A DNA stretch of 64,000 nt from Fratercula arctica (Eukaryota > Chordata > Aves > Charadriiformes > Alcidae): NCBI GenBank assembly GCA_947846985.1, contig CANTUZ010000008.1, forward strand, positions 7,276,306-7,340,305. Direction: 5' to 3'. Position numbers and translations under genes: made by a program. The notes under the pieces are model-generated. The model was not told the DNA's origin. It saw only the letters and a program-made list of their open reading frames with translations, and did no database searches. This document shows, in pieces, positions 24,546 through 37,170 of the stretch. Numbering within the stretch: position 1 is the stretch's first letter; every line of letters starts with the position of its first letter.

Positions 24546-24568
24546 AAAAAAAAAAAAAAAAAAAAAAA
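24546..24568 (+). repeat. Poly-A tract of 23 A
   Basis: A simple homopolymer with no retroelement body in front of it. Confidence 0.85.
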
Positions 24569-26100
24569 TTAAAATTCCGGAGCAGAAGTAGAGTGAAAGA
24601 ATGAACAGAAATTCACTCAACAGCTTAATGCTCAGCCATGTTTTTCAGAAGATTTCTCTGGTTTCTTTGCACTGAAAAGCAGTCACCACTTTTTGCCCAA
24701 AGAGCCAAAGACGAGAGGGATGTTCAACTCAGCTCAGAGCCTTCCCTCCATACCAGGTCTCTCTCCTTCTCCACAGGCTCCCTGTTCAGTGCCTAAACAT
24801 CACAGCGCTCTTCAATTTCTACACACCTTGCGTACCTTTGCAAATCATTTAGGAATGCCCGAGTATATGTCCTATCTGTCTGTACAGACAAACACAATAA
24901 ATGCATGATACGCAATTTTCCATCACCTCGCCAAGCTTTTCATAACTTTTTAAAATTGCACTTTTCTGCATTTTTTAATATAAAATGAAATGTTACATTT
25001 AACAGGTTTCCAATAGGCAGGATTCAATTCACACATCACCGATACCTATGTAAGTGGGATGTATGTAGAAAAGAGCTAAACTAAAGTTCAAGAACAGCCA
25101 CAAAACAAGTTTGAAACTACTTTTGTTGCATTTTTTTAAAGAAGAATTAAACATTTTAAAATCATCCCCTACTTTTTTTCTTCTCCCATATTTAAGGGTG
25201 ATAGCAAATTTGTCTATTTCCAGTCAAGCCAGGTGTTTAGGTTCATTTCTGGGGACGACTCGCTTACTGTGCGCATCACTGTCCTACCCAGGCTGTCCTG
25301 CCAGAGAAAGGTATTACAGCGCATGCACTTGTGTTTGCAGCCTCCTAGCAGCACTTAGGAATTAGTTCAGTGTATCTGCTCCTCCCTTCCCTGCCACATT
25401 TCTCCCGTTAAGGCTCCAGATCTGCGTAATTTCACAAACCAGGTAATCTGCGAAGCAAGCCCTTGACACGTTCTCCCACGTTAGTAATTCCCAAAGCCAC
25501 CCTGCGCAGCACACCCAGGAGCATCAGCAGGATGGGAACTAATGGACCCAAACCGTTCTAAAGGCAACGATCATGTGCTGTAGCGTGCCTTAATATTACT
25601 AACTAAGGTAACTGTTACAAACTTTAAAAATTTCTTCCTCCCTCTGAAATCCTCATCCAGTTTTTTCTCCCTCTGCTCTATAGTGATTTTTTTTCCACTC
25701 TGGATGCGTACAAAAGAAGCTGAAACAGTTTACTCGAACCATGGTCTTACGAACTGCTAAGTTTCATGTTTGAGTGACATTCCTGTCTGTTGTTTTTTAA
25801 CAAAAATATTTTTAAAAGACAATTTGTAGTCCTAGGACATACAAACATACGCTGAAATACCCCTTCTTTCACCATAGCCTTGGTTTTCAGCACCGTATCA
25901 GATGAATTTACTAAGCAACGTGGTAGTTTTTTCAGACGCCAGGAAACAATACAGCTATTTTAGGCAAAGTCTCATTGCTTCCTAAGGACATAACTTACTG
26001 CTGGTGGAACTCTCTGAACTTTATATTAATGTGTTGAAGCGCTGCAGGATTAGGTATAATTAACTGTCATCATGTCATTTTTTTCCCAACCACTCAGATT
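24569..26100. other. Non-coding DNA
   Basis: AT-rich intergenic sequence. Nothing recognisable. Confidence 0.45.
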
Positions 26101-26142
26101 AAAAAAAAAAAAAAAAAAAAAAAAAGAAAAAGAAAGAAAAAA
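26101..26142 (+). repeat. Poly-A tract of 25 A followed by GAAA repeats
   Basis: A 25-base A-run passes into GAAAAAGAAAGAAAAAA. It is a simple repeat. Confidence 0.85.
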
Positions 26143-29100
26143 CCACCAAAAAGACCCTAGCAGCAACCACAATTAAAATGTCTCTATTTGTTTCCTATCC
26201 CAAACTTCATTTTTAACTCAGAGAGCTTGCAAACTCTTCACCACACACCCCTCAGCTTGCACACAGATACTTGCGTATTGTCTACCACACATAAAAATAA
26301 GCATTTTTAACAGCAGCTGAAGAGTTAGTTTTACAAAAGGTGTAAGAGGCTTAAGACAAATATTTAATATTAAATAAGTGCTTCCTTACTAAGCCATTTA
26401 CACTCCCTGGTGTAATAGTTTTGTGGATACCTATTGCTGATTTATTCATTTATATTACTTCAAGGAGCCTGTTAGAGCCTGTAGGCACACATTCAAAAAT
26501 AATTTAAGAGGACATGAATTCATCAGTGAGCCGATGACGACTAATGGTAATTCACTAGCTGAACCTCTGCCAACTAAAAATAACATAAAACTACCTACAG
26601 CTCGTGTTCCTCCTAGTTTAGGATAGGCCTATAAGCTCTGCGGCATCATCCCGAGAGTCAACGGAACTCATATCTCCTATATGATAGGTGACACCTTTCA
26701 TTTAACGTATCACCTACGATACGACAGCTTTCAGAATAAAAAGCCCTTGTTGACAACAGTTAATAAAAATAAATAGTTAAATCAAGTGACTGTGAGTGAT
26801 CACTAACTGTGAATGTTCAGAGCCAAAAAGTTGACACTTTCTCGTAGGTCATCCCAAAACCTTAATAGCTACAATTCTCACGTGAACAGATTTTATTTAA
26901 TCAGGGGTGGAAATGGATGGCGTTGCAAAAATTAATGCAATATTAATTAAAGTAAGTCACATTTTATTTTAGAATAATCTACTTTCAGTTAAAAATCGTG
27001 GTCTAACATTCCTAATTCAATGCTTCTGGGGAATTAGGAGAGCAACGGGCATCATCTCCACTGCCACCAGCAAAGACAGAAAACTAGACCGACCCCTGTC
27101 TGATCCAGTAAGACATCTCTTACGCTGTGTTAAGAACCAGGACATACAAGCAGACACTGCCCCAAGCGAAAAAGATTTGTACTTCTTTTAAATACCTAAA
27201 CTGATGGAGAATTTTCTCCCACTACTTCTTTGGTCCATTCTCCCGCCCACCTTAAAAAATAAAAAAAAAAAGATAAAAAAAAAAGAAAAGCTTTCGTAAT
27301 GAAGACTGTGGTGTTTTCAGAGTCATCCATTATCTTGAACTATGCCTCGAGTCTCCACTGCAGGAGGTCGCCATGCCTCAAGGCAGCAACTGCTGCTGCT
27401 TTTCATAAGAACGCTGGACCAAGTCAGCGGGAGCAGCAGAAGAGCTTCACGTAGCTCGTAGCTGTGTCTGATAATGGAAACACTCTTGAGTTGTACGGTG
27501 TAAGGATTTCCCTGGCTTGTCTTGGAGGAAACTTCTGCCAAAGTTAAGGTTTTATTTTGCAAAACGGGCAGGTAAGCCACACCACGCGCAAGCAACTTCA
27601 TTCCTTTGTGATCAGCTCTGGGAAATGGCTAAATTCCCTCTCCCATTTACGCAGCACAAGCCTTTCTTCACCAGCCTGAAGGGCAAAACAGTCGCTTTCT
27701 GCAACAGTCTCTTTACAACCTTCTAAAACTCTTATGGGGAGAATTTACACAACTAAAAGATGATTTAAACAACATTTAACACAAGATTCAATGCAGAAAT
27801 ATTTTAACTGGATTTAAAGAAGTGGGGAAACAACACATTTACTCACCTTTTGTGCTACACTTCTGCATTTACCGAGAAGATGAGGTACTATACCTCATTG
27901 AAGGGTAATCTGCTGTTCTGTAGGGAAATGACATTTGCAACATGTACCTTGAGGTCGTTTCTGAACAAAGACCCACCAGAGCCAAGTACAGCTGCCTGCA
28001 TTGGGCAAAGCAGCTGAAGAGGTTTACCGATGCCACTGGTGCCAGTCTGCTTTACACGAGGTAGATAAATCATTTAAATCCTCGTGCACTTCCACGACAT
28101 GGAAAGCCATAGCACAGCTTTAATACCCTATCCCTGGGTGGATTATCAGCAGTGGACCTGATCCCAGCATTTTAAAGGAGGAACACCTAGAACCTGCCTT
28201 TTATGCTCAAACCAAAGCTGTAAAAAGTTTCATCTATCAATAGAGAGAGAACAACAGGGTCAATACGAACCGTTCACTCAAAAGTCAACATGAGAAACTT
28301 TACTATAGAATTAAATCTTGGTAGCAACTGATGAGGAATTTCACACCTGGAATAAAATAATTGCTCACAAAAGCCACCAAAGGCAAACTGACATGGTGGA
28401 TTGTTCCCAGCTGCTGTGGAGAAGTACTGGCTTTCTCTACCATGTCAGACGAGCTGTAGGTGACTGCGTGCCTCCATGACTCCCTTAGACCTATGCCTGA
28501 TCTTCAGAAATCCTTCAAAACCAACTTTTTTTTTGAGGTATTGATTCAATTTAAAAAACTGTTCCTTGATAACTACTTTTCCCATCCAACACGTCAGGTT
28601 GACAGCAGTTGCAGGAAGGTGCAAACTTGTTTTTATGCCTTCAAACGCTCCCAGTTGCCAGACAGGTTTCAGAGCAGCCTCCCCCATTCTGTGGCTCCTC
28701 TTGGTCACCCTTGAAACCCCGCAACCAGCTCCGGGTTGCTGGGGGTCTGACTTGCTTTACCGTGGCAAGGGAGTAAGACAGCAATAGCGAGTGAGACACT
28801 ATACAGCTGCACTTTGAAATGGGTGAATCACAACGAGCCACCAGCTTCTTTTCTTTCCCACTTTACATTATTTCTGGATACAATACAAGAGCGGCTAATG
28901 AATTCAAAACTTTTTTCTGTTTAGTTTTTTATCTGGAATTACATAAGTCCAAATGAAAACAAATCAGAGGAAACTCGGTGCTTCCCTAACTCCAAAAAAG
29001 GGCAGCCTGGCTTAAATGGATTGAAGCTTTAGAGAAAATCTGAGACTCGCGTGCAGATTTCATTCTGTCGTTCTCAAGAGAAAACACAGTGAGGAGAAAG

Positions 29101-32100
29101 GGAATGGGAAGAGGAACTCACAAGCTATTCAGTTTAACTTAATCCCCAGACACTAGCAGAGTTTCATTTGCAGAGGACCAAAAAAGAATTTTTTTCCGGG
29201 GTCGTTAAATGTTAATCTAAATTCATTCATGCTCCTCTTAGCAGGCAGATCGAGTCCATGTGATTGCCAGCAAGTGCCCATAATTTGATTGATGTCTTCT
29301 CACCCATCTAGAAATCTGAAGAGAATCTTTGTAAATGATTAAATATTTGATTCCTAACAGCAAACGGAATGAAAAAAGGACCCTGCATGGGTATATAAAT
29401 GGCAAGCCGACTGGGTTAGGTCCTAAGGTAGCTGGAAGTCCACTGCCTTTACTGAGCAAAGCAGAACAAAGGTAGTTTTAAAGTTTCATTTGTGCTCCCA
29501 ACCATGGTGGCCGTGAGAAGGTATTTTGACCCCCAGCACAGTAAATTATTTCCAGGTCTGACAAGCACCAGAGAACATTTCTCAGCCTGGGATCACTGTA
29601 GGACTGGCTGCAGCAGGTAGTGCGCAGGCTAGGACCTCTGCACCCCCAGCGATGAACGCCCTGGGCACCTAGGGAGGCAGAAAGGGACCTTAATATGGGG
29701 CAGGAACCCACCTCTAGGCTTAGAAACAAGGGTTTCGGTGTTATATTCATAGCAAAAGCTAAATTCTTAACCACAGCAGTGATGAAAGAGTGGTCATTCG
29801 CTCTTTTGGAGGGGTTAGTTGTGCCCATGAATTTGAATAGAAGGACGGCCGTTATTTAACGCAGAGTCTTTTTAAAAGCAAATCAAAAATGGAAAAAATG
29901 AAGACTAATGAGACAACTTCAGAAGACCACTTTTTCTATAAACGATTTATTAGAAATGAAATAACCTGGAAACCAGGATTCACAATCTCCCAACCAATCA
30001 TCCATTTCATGTAAAGTTGCTGTCTTAACCTGCCAAAAGAAATCAAGTGTAAAAATGTAATGAAAGAAATGGCACCTTCCTCTTGTACTTGAAGATAGTG
30101 TTTAGTTTCAAAAGTATAATCTAAAAATAAGCACTGCTGCTCACTAGTCCCATTGTATACTCAGGTTCATTCTTCTTCATTTAATAGGAAATAGATCTAA
30201 TATCCATTTGGCATACAGTGAACCTGTTAGCCAGTGGAAACACAGAATTTTAATACTTGTAAAAAATATTTCTTTACAAATAAGGAAGCAAAAGACATCT
30301 GGCAATTAATTAACACACACAATCCATGTCTTCTTAGATTGGCCTTATTTCTACATCGCCAGCATTGCATATGTCAAACCACCTCAGTTGGAGGCAAAAC
30401 AATTGTTAAAATGAAACTGTAAAATAATGTATACTTATGGGAACAGGCAATTTCAACTTCTGTGCCCAAAAGATGACACAATTAATGGTCTAATTATAGC
30501 ATATTTATAACCCTTGCACTAAATCCCATTTCCTTATGTGAGTGATACCTTTGAAGTTAACACGACTCAATTATCTGCTCTGTGAGCAGTGGTTGCACAA
30601 GGTTTTTAGTTGCAACACACCTGGAAGGTGAAGAGTGACCATGCTCTCAGGTGGTAAATGCTAGACATTTATTGGCCTGAATATCAATAATTCTGAGAAC
30701 TATTCCTTGAACTGCAACAGCATCCGAGGACTTCCCCACAATGAGTAATAGCTACTACAGATTCAACACGGCTGCAATATTCAGAAACCTTCCTTCCCTT
30801 TATGAAAATGTTTCGAGGCATGCACTTTCTCCAGAGTTTAAAGTTGAACTGGCAAGCATTTAAGGACTTAATACTGAAGAAGATTGCACAGTGTGCGGGT
30901 CGAGTTACATGCATATAAAAATTTAAGTAATAGAAAAGTTACGCTATTAGAAACTTGGAGGTTGAAGGGAAAAAAAAAGCTTCCCCGTTTTGACAGGGAT
31001 AGTATTGCTGTGCCAAAGGTAGTAGCTCAGGCGTGAACACCGATCCTCAGAGAGCCAACTCTCCTGTTGGCATTCACTTCATAAATAATCCTGCAGAACA
31101 ACCAGGCACATCTTGTCCCATAAAAAAAACAAAGATGATCCTTCGCATTTAGAGCTCTCCAGGCAGGAAGGAAAGGAGAGAGGAAACCTCATTTATACCA
31201 CGTAGCTTCTCTGCTACTCCTACCTTAGGCATGCATTGCTCCCTTGAAACGGGTAGGAAAGCAAACAGAAGGTAGGGCTAAAGCCAGACAGCGTACCTTG
31301 CTGCCTGGGAAACTCTCCACAAAAAAACCCTAAATCTGTACTAGGCTGTCTGCATCCTGTCTTCCAGGTAAAAGGGAAAAAAAAAAAAAAAAATCACTTT
31401 CTGCCCTTCAGATGGTTCTGGAAATGGTGGTGGGTCAGATGAACGAGCCTGACTTCTCAGCTCTCTGACAGAGTGCAAATTCAGCGGCTGCCTTCCGCAG
31501 GGGAAGAGAGAGGAGGAGATAATGCCACAGCAGGACATTCTTGAAAAACTTTTTCTTTTTGCTCCTATATATGTCATGATTGCGCAGATTCTTCTTCTGC
31601 AAAGCGTTAGCTCAGAAAGACAGGCTACTCAGACAAAAAAAAAAAAAAAAGGAATTATACCTCAGACTTCTGTAACTATAGTGATCTATAAGAGCTAACA
31701 ATTAATCAAGGTCTGTCATCCCAAAAGTAGATTCACACTTAGTAAAAGGCTAACTGGAAAATACAGAGCATACTGTGGCGCCCAAAAATTCCTTAGAGTT
31801 AATCAGTTTGTTACATTTCGGACTGTGCCATGACAGTCCACAAATCCAGTGAAGGCCAAGGAGACTGGAAATCACTCTGACCTAACTGCAGGCTTCAGCA
31901 GCGGCAAAAACTCAACAGTCGCATCCCAATAAAACAAAAGCAGGACTGGTCAGAAATGCACATTCCCAGCTGGAAGCTTGTCTTATGATCACATCCATAG
32001 AGAAAACATTAGAAAGAGCCATAATTTATTTCTGTTTGTTTTCTTAGAGAGAGTTTCCACTTCAGCACTTCGCTTGCATGTAAAGTCACGTTGGGGGTGA

Positions 32101-32794
32101 TAACATTTTCCTCTGAAGCATCTCTCTTGTAAAGTGAGCTTTACAAGTGAGTTCAGATACTAAATATTTATCCACAGGAAAGAAAGTCTTTCCACCATAG
32201 TAGATGTACCTTACAGTATAGTCTTCATCCAATAAAGCCATTTTAGATCAAACAGTACTTGATGTTCTGGCTGCAAACTGATTTTGGTATCATGGCTAGA
32301 AATAAACTGGAAGAAATTTTTGCATAGGATTAAATAATATACAAATGATGTCTGTACCTACTTGAAAGATTGAGTTTAAATGCTGTTTAAAGTAAAAACA
32401 AATTGTTGAGACATGTTTAAGTGCTCTAGCCAGATGAATCACGGTATGCCCAGAACTCCCACTAAATCTATTTTATCCAAAGAGCTGCATGGATAAAACT
32501 GACAGAAAAATATGCTGCTAAAACTGATCACATCAGTTGTTTCCCAACACTGATCACTCCTCCTCACTGCATCCTAAAGACGTACCTTGGACCACTAAAT
32601 TCCTCTTCAATACTTGCCTTCAAGTACCTGCCCTACTTCAGAACTGACTAAATGTTCTTTTTAAGTGAATTAAAAGGATAATTTAGGAGAGGATTTTGTC
32701 TAATTCTGTGAAGTCCCTGCAGACTTTATCAGGAATGCTAAAAGCTTGAATTCCTGGACCCAAGGTGTGTTTTGCCATCAAAACCTTAGCCACC
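26143..32794. other. AT-rich non-coding DNA
   Basis: No gene supported over 6.6 kb. Contents include a very AT-rich block at about 26400-27010 with AATTAATGCAATATTAATTAA-type words, an A-rich simple repeat near 27257-27292, and A-runs near 31377-31393 and 31636-31651. A minus-strand frame near 27951-28047 (TGTSGIGKPLQ) is bounded by AG and GT but lacks a pyrimidine tract. Confidence 0.4.
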
Positions 32795-32925
32795 TGCCAG
32801 CGCAGCCGGCAGCTGGTGGCCGTCACCCTCGCCTGGGGGGTCACGGATCAGCTGCCCAGGACCAGGGGCTTCAGCCCGGCCACCCCCACAGACTGCTGCG
32901 GGGCAGGGGGCCGCAATGTCATGCC
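32795..32925. other. GC-rich micro-island
   Basis: About 130 bases of visibly high G+C (CAGCCGGCAGCTGGTGGCCG, GGGGCAGGGGGCCGC) stand alone in AT-rich DNA. Open frames on the plus strand cross it (32746-33009 and 32765-33004; one reads RQLVAVTLAWGV). It is too small for a normal CpG-island promoter. It could be a fragment of a GC-rich exon or pseudogene, or a short regulatory island. I cannot decide. Confidence 0.35.
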
Positions 32926-34005
32926 AGAAAGGGAAAACACAAATCCCTTGAAGTCACACTGTTTCTTTTGCAAAGCAGAATTATTTATTCTGCTTTCCAG
33001 CTGAATTAAGGAAAGAGTGACTGGGACAGGAATACATAAGGATGAACATAAGGACTTGTGGTTATTGTCCAGCTTCTGTTGTCATATTGGGGTATGAACA
33101 GAGCCTGTGTGCCTGCACCAGAGCACGCCATAACCCCAGGTGCAATTAAAGATACTGGGTTTTATTCCTTCAAGGGGAGGCATAAAGTAACAAGTATGGG
33201 GTTTGCCCACAGATTCCAGCAGAAAACTTCCAAGGTGCAAGGGGGGGGACCATTAATACTTGCAGTGCACGTGCACATAGGAAGAGAATTAACCTTGCCC
33301 ACACAGCCTTACCTTTGACATCGCCTGAACTTTGAACAGTTCATTTGTCATTCATCTGAGTGGTCTTTCATCACAACTTTCTAGCACAGAATTTTATAAT
33401 TCTTTCCAATTACTGTCTATAATATATGCAACTTTCTGCACTGCAGTCATATTTTACTGCTGAACTTTGAAACAAACATCTTAATTTAAAATATACTCTG
33501 CCAACCGTACGACACAGCTACCCCGAGATAGCTGTCGAAGAAAAATCAAGCATAAATATTTACCTCATTAGTAACAATAAAAAGATTGTAGTTAGGTGGG
33601 CACAACAAATATTGTCTTGAATCCTGTCAATGTCCATCTGCTTCAAAAGAACTCAGTCTTATGATAATTTTAGAGCTAGACACAGAAATACATGGAGCTG
33701 AACTTCGTACGGAATAACTCCCCTTTTCTGCATAATACTGCGATGGCTCTTCAGGGTTTACAGCAACCAGTGAAAGGCATTAAAGCAGCACTACTTGCCA
33801 AAAGTATGTTTATTCGCCATCGGACAGCCGAAAACGTTAGACCTGCAATGGACCTGTTTACCCAAGCTGTGCTGTGTGTTATAATTATGACCATCAGCCC
33901 AAAGGACTGCTAAATTAGCAGAGCCAATACAATCGATAAGATCAGGGGTACAAAGAGACTCGGGAAGGAAAGGATCTGCGGAGAAAACTATTTAGTATGA
34001 CACGG
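32926..34005. other. Non-coding DNA
   Basis: Mixed to AT-rich sequence without a recognised gene or repeat, apart from a short G-run near 33241-33248. Confidence 0.45.
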
Positions 34006-34019
34006 CCGCCCTCTGCTTC
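34006..34019 (-). promoter_or_regulatory. CTCF-like motif
   Basis: The minus strand reads GAAGCAGAGGGCGG, which agrees with the CTCF core at 12 of 14 positions and keeps the central AGAGGGCG. Around it lies a moderately GC-rich patch (33990-34080) in AT-rich DNA. It has the same orientation as the site at 17261. Confidence 0.35.
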
Positions 34020-35846
34020 TACACTTTGTCGACTCAGCAGCTGTAGTGGACGCTGCTGATTGAGTGCCTGCTGTACACCTCCAACATAAAGCAACCGAGG
34101 CTATTAAATGGGAAAGCTCCTGCCTTAGAACAAGCCACGGCAAACCATGTAAGGTTTAAAGTATTTCCCACTCTGTTTTTCATGGCCTTGTATATCCAAG
34201 GAGTCCACACAGGAATACAAGGAGGGCAGAAGTGGCATCATTTGTATAGTAGAAGGGCAGAAAAGCGTCCCAAGCCGTAACATTTAAACACGCCAACTAA
34301 AACTAGGCAACCGTGAGTCCGTGCGTTCAGCCAGCTCTACGTCCTAAAACTTTTATAAGCTTGTATATTTTGGTCTTAGGGAATGTGATTAAACGCTTTT
34401 CTTTGTGATTTTTTTTTTTTTTTTTAAAAAAGGGCAAAAAAAATCCACCCTAAAACTAAGATTAGACTGAAAATTTCTTGCCCAGAAGAGAGCAAGGGAG
34501 AGAACAACCGCTTTGCTCTTGACTTCTGTAGCACTGCTAAGCTCCTCCCAACAGCCGCCCTGTAACGTTAAGGAGAAAGGGTAGCATGTTTCCAAGAAAA
34601 GGGCACCAGGGTCTCTCACCTCGATATACACTCATTAACTCTGATTGCCAGCTCTCCGGGAAGTAAAAGACCAGGCTGTAGTTAAAGAGACTTTCCTGCC
34701 AAAGGTCAATGAAATTTTAGTTCCAACAAAATTGTGCAAAAGCGCCGTATCAGTCTCCCATTCTCTCACCTTTATATGACAGACAGAGAAATGTATGGGG
34801 TTGCAGGGACAGGGTTTAGATACTTCTTCTCACAGCACAGCCACTAAAACTAGTTCAATATTTGCCATTAAAAATGCCCAAACTATAATGCAGGGTGGAA
34901 CTATTAAGCTTTATCCATCCAGTAGAAATCAGCGGCTCACATGGGCCTACCCACACCTGGCTTCTTGCGGTGTCAACATAGATGTCTTCATAATACGATT
35001 TTGCTTTTTATTCTATACTTGCTTAAAAAGCACTACCTAAACCCCAAGAAAAATGGCCTGGTGTAACACAGACTGAAATCAGTCTGCAGCTTTGAAATTT
35101 TGCAATTTATCCATATTTAAATGAATTGTTGCCTTTTTCACATCTTTCGGGAAATCACGCGCGATTAACTTCAGTGATCGAAATCAGCATTTAGAAAATG
35201 ACATCAATAAATAAGTCCCTCATAAAAGTATGCTGAAATCATTAACAATCTTTCTGGTACCATTTCAGCTCCCAGCAGGCAGCGGCTGGAGGCTGGCATC
35301 TAGATAATGCTGACCTTCAGTTGTGACTGGGTTTATCTGGATTAGCATTGTTATTTGCTAGAACCTTAAAAAAACAAAGGGCTAATCAATACAAGGTCAA
35401 AACAAAAGTGTCACAGATGGCTTTGACCATGCCAGAAAGGTGACATCTGTCACCAAGAGCGACTGCAGGAGCTGGCACGATGCTCCAGCGGCTAACGCTG
35501 AGGGCATTTCTGTGGGCAACTTCCGCAGGCAACATCCACAAGCCGTTTCTCAGGCAGATTTCATCCCCAGTGGTGGGTTACGTGAGCTGGCAGGTCAGAT
35601 TGATCAACAGAATGAAAAATATGTCAGAAAAAAAAAAAAAAAGAGAAAAAAAGTCAGCAGAGCAAGGAGCAGTCTGTAATACTGGAGAGTTTTGTCAAGG
35701 AGTTTAACCCTTCGATGCTCTGTGCTCATTTACTCCAGCAGCTCATCCTGGCTCCAAACACCATAGCTGAAGCCAGAGACAGTCAGGGTAAGCACGAGGT
35801 TTCAGCTGTACAATGACTCACATCTCAAGTAGTTTATTCACATACT
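34020..35846. other. Non-coding DNA
   Basis: AT-rich, with a T-run near 34410-34425 and an A-run near 35628-35642. No gene recognised. Confidence 0.45.
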
Positions 35847-35907
35847 AACGTTCACTTATAAACTTATAACATTCACTTATAAAGTTATAACGTTCACTTA
35901 TAAACAC
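35847..35907 (+). repeat. 21-bp tandem repeat, three copies
   Basis: Copies start at 35847, 35868 and 35889. The unit is AACGTTCACTTATAAACTTAT. The second copy differs at two positions (AACATT, AAGTT) and the third is incomplete at its end. Spacing is exactly 21 bases, two helical turns. Confidence 0.9.
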
Positions 35908-36646
35908 TCTGACTCAAAGCCTCATCTGCAAATGACGTCCTCTCATAGTAAACAAGAACTATACGATACACCTCCCAGATAAAACTGCCAGAAAAATGGA
36001 GATGAGGGGATTTTTTTTTTTTTTCCCCCAAGCCCTGGGGATCATCATTCTTATATTTGTTCCGTGAAGCCTTGTTATGAGCATAAATGGTCTTGCTCAT
36101 GCAAGAGCCTCTTGCAGGGCTGGTTTAAAAGTCAACGGGTGAGGCCAGGTCACCCCGTGCCCCCAGCGCACAGCTCCAGGACACAACCCACACAGCTCAG
36201 TTTGGGGAGGAATAAGCTTTTCCAGCACACAAAGTTCAGAGCAGGCCATGGACGCTGAGGATCTTACAAACCACCTAGAAGCATGTCCCCAGAGAAAGCC
36301 CGGAGGTACAACAGCATTCAAACTTGAAATTCAAGCTCACCCTGGGACGCTCTTGAGACGACATCCAAGACATTCGGAAAGCATTCTATTTTATATTACA
36401 AATACTGCTAAGCCACATCTGTTTATTGCAGAACCATTATGCAGATAAGGATCCAGGATGAACTTGACTGCCTTGGGGAAGGTCAGTCTCAGACTTAGTT
36501 CTTTGCATTCTGCGCGAGGGGTTGGAGGACAAAAAAGAAGTATGAGGTATTTGTTTAGGGAAGAAAGAAAACTGGAATGTTAGTCTATGTTCTGCTCCAC
36601 CTTCTCAGACAGAGTATTTAGTAGCTGGCGGAAGCTTCAGTTATCT

Positions 36647-36651
36647 ACTTT
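36647..36651 (+). repeat. Target site duplication ACTTT (left)
   Basis: Five bases directly before the LTR start, repeated exactly at 37166-37170. A 5-bp duplication is what ERVL-type integrases leave. Confidence 0.85.
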
Positions 36652-36877
36652 TGTCCTGATTTCAGCTAGGATAGAATTAATTTTCTTTCTAGCAGCTGCT
36701 GTGTTCTGGATTTAGTATGAGAATAATGCTGATAACATATATTGTTGTTTTAGTTGTTGCTAAGTAATGTTTATATTAGTCAAGGACTTTTTCAGCTTCC
36801 CCTAGAAGCTGGGAGGGAGCATGGACAGGACAAGCTGGCCAAAGGAATATTCCATAACATAGGCATAACGCTTAACA

Positions 36878-36884
36878 TATAAAT
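36878..36884 (+). promoter_or_regulatory. LTR TATA box
   Basis: TATAAAT lies in the U3 part of the solo LTR, about 157 bases before its ATTAAA signal. The LTR may still have promoter activity; nothing downstream shows a dependent gene. Confidence 0.7.
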
Positions 36885-37034
36885 GAGAGCTGGCCGGGGG
36901 GCAGGAATCCACAATCGCTGCTCAGGATGGGATGGGCAACCGATCATCAGGTGGTGAGAGCAACTTGGTTTGTATCACTTTATTTTGTGTATTATTTTAC
37001 CATTATTATTATCATCCTCTTCCATTACTGTTCT

Positions 37035-37040
37035 ATTAAA
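37035..37040 (+). terminator. LTR polyadenylation signal (ATTAAA)
   Basis: The variant ATTAAA sits at the expected position of the R-region poly-A signal in this LTR family. Confidence 0.7.
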
Positions 37041-37165
37041 CTGTCTCCATCTCAACCCACGAGTTTGAGGATTTTCCCCTCTCCTTTTCTCCCTACCCTA
37101 CTTGGGGCAGGAGCGGGGCGGTGAACTGCGTGCTCCTAGTTGCTGACTGGCATTAAATCACAACA

Positions 37166-37170
37166 ACTTT
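37166..37170 (+). repeat. Target site duplication ACTTT (right)
   Basis: Exact copy of 36647-36651, immediately after the CA end of the LTR. Confidence 0.85.

Larger units (their letters stand above)
36652..37165 (+). mobile_element. Solo LTR of an avian ERVL-type endogenous retrovirus
   Basis: The element begins TGTCCTGATTTCAGCTAGG and ends with ATTAAATCACAACA, matching the ends of a widespread avian ERVL-like LTR family (TG...CA). Internal landmarks in order are a TATA box (TATAAAT, 36878-36884), an ATTAAA polyadenylation signal (37035-37040) and the conserved CTCAACCCACGAGTTT block after it. The order gives plus-strand direction. There is no internal gag-pol sequence on either side, so this is a solo LTR left by recombination between the two LTRs. 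The flanks carry a perfect 5-bp duplication, ACTTT. At 514 bases it is of normal size for the family. The family name is from memory; a repeat-library search would fix the subfamily. Confidence 0.92.

Noticed and set aside
27951..28047. Minus-strand segment reading TGTSGIGKPLQ, like a P-loop, between AG and GT
   Set aside because: The acceptor has no pyrimidine tract, the motif lacks the S/T after GK, and nothing around it supports an ATPase.
36652..37165. A complete provirus around the LTR
   Set aside because: Both flanks carry the target duplication directly, with no gag, pol or env sequence or second LTR.
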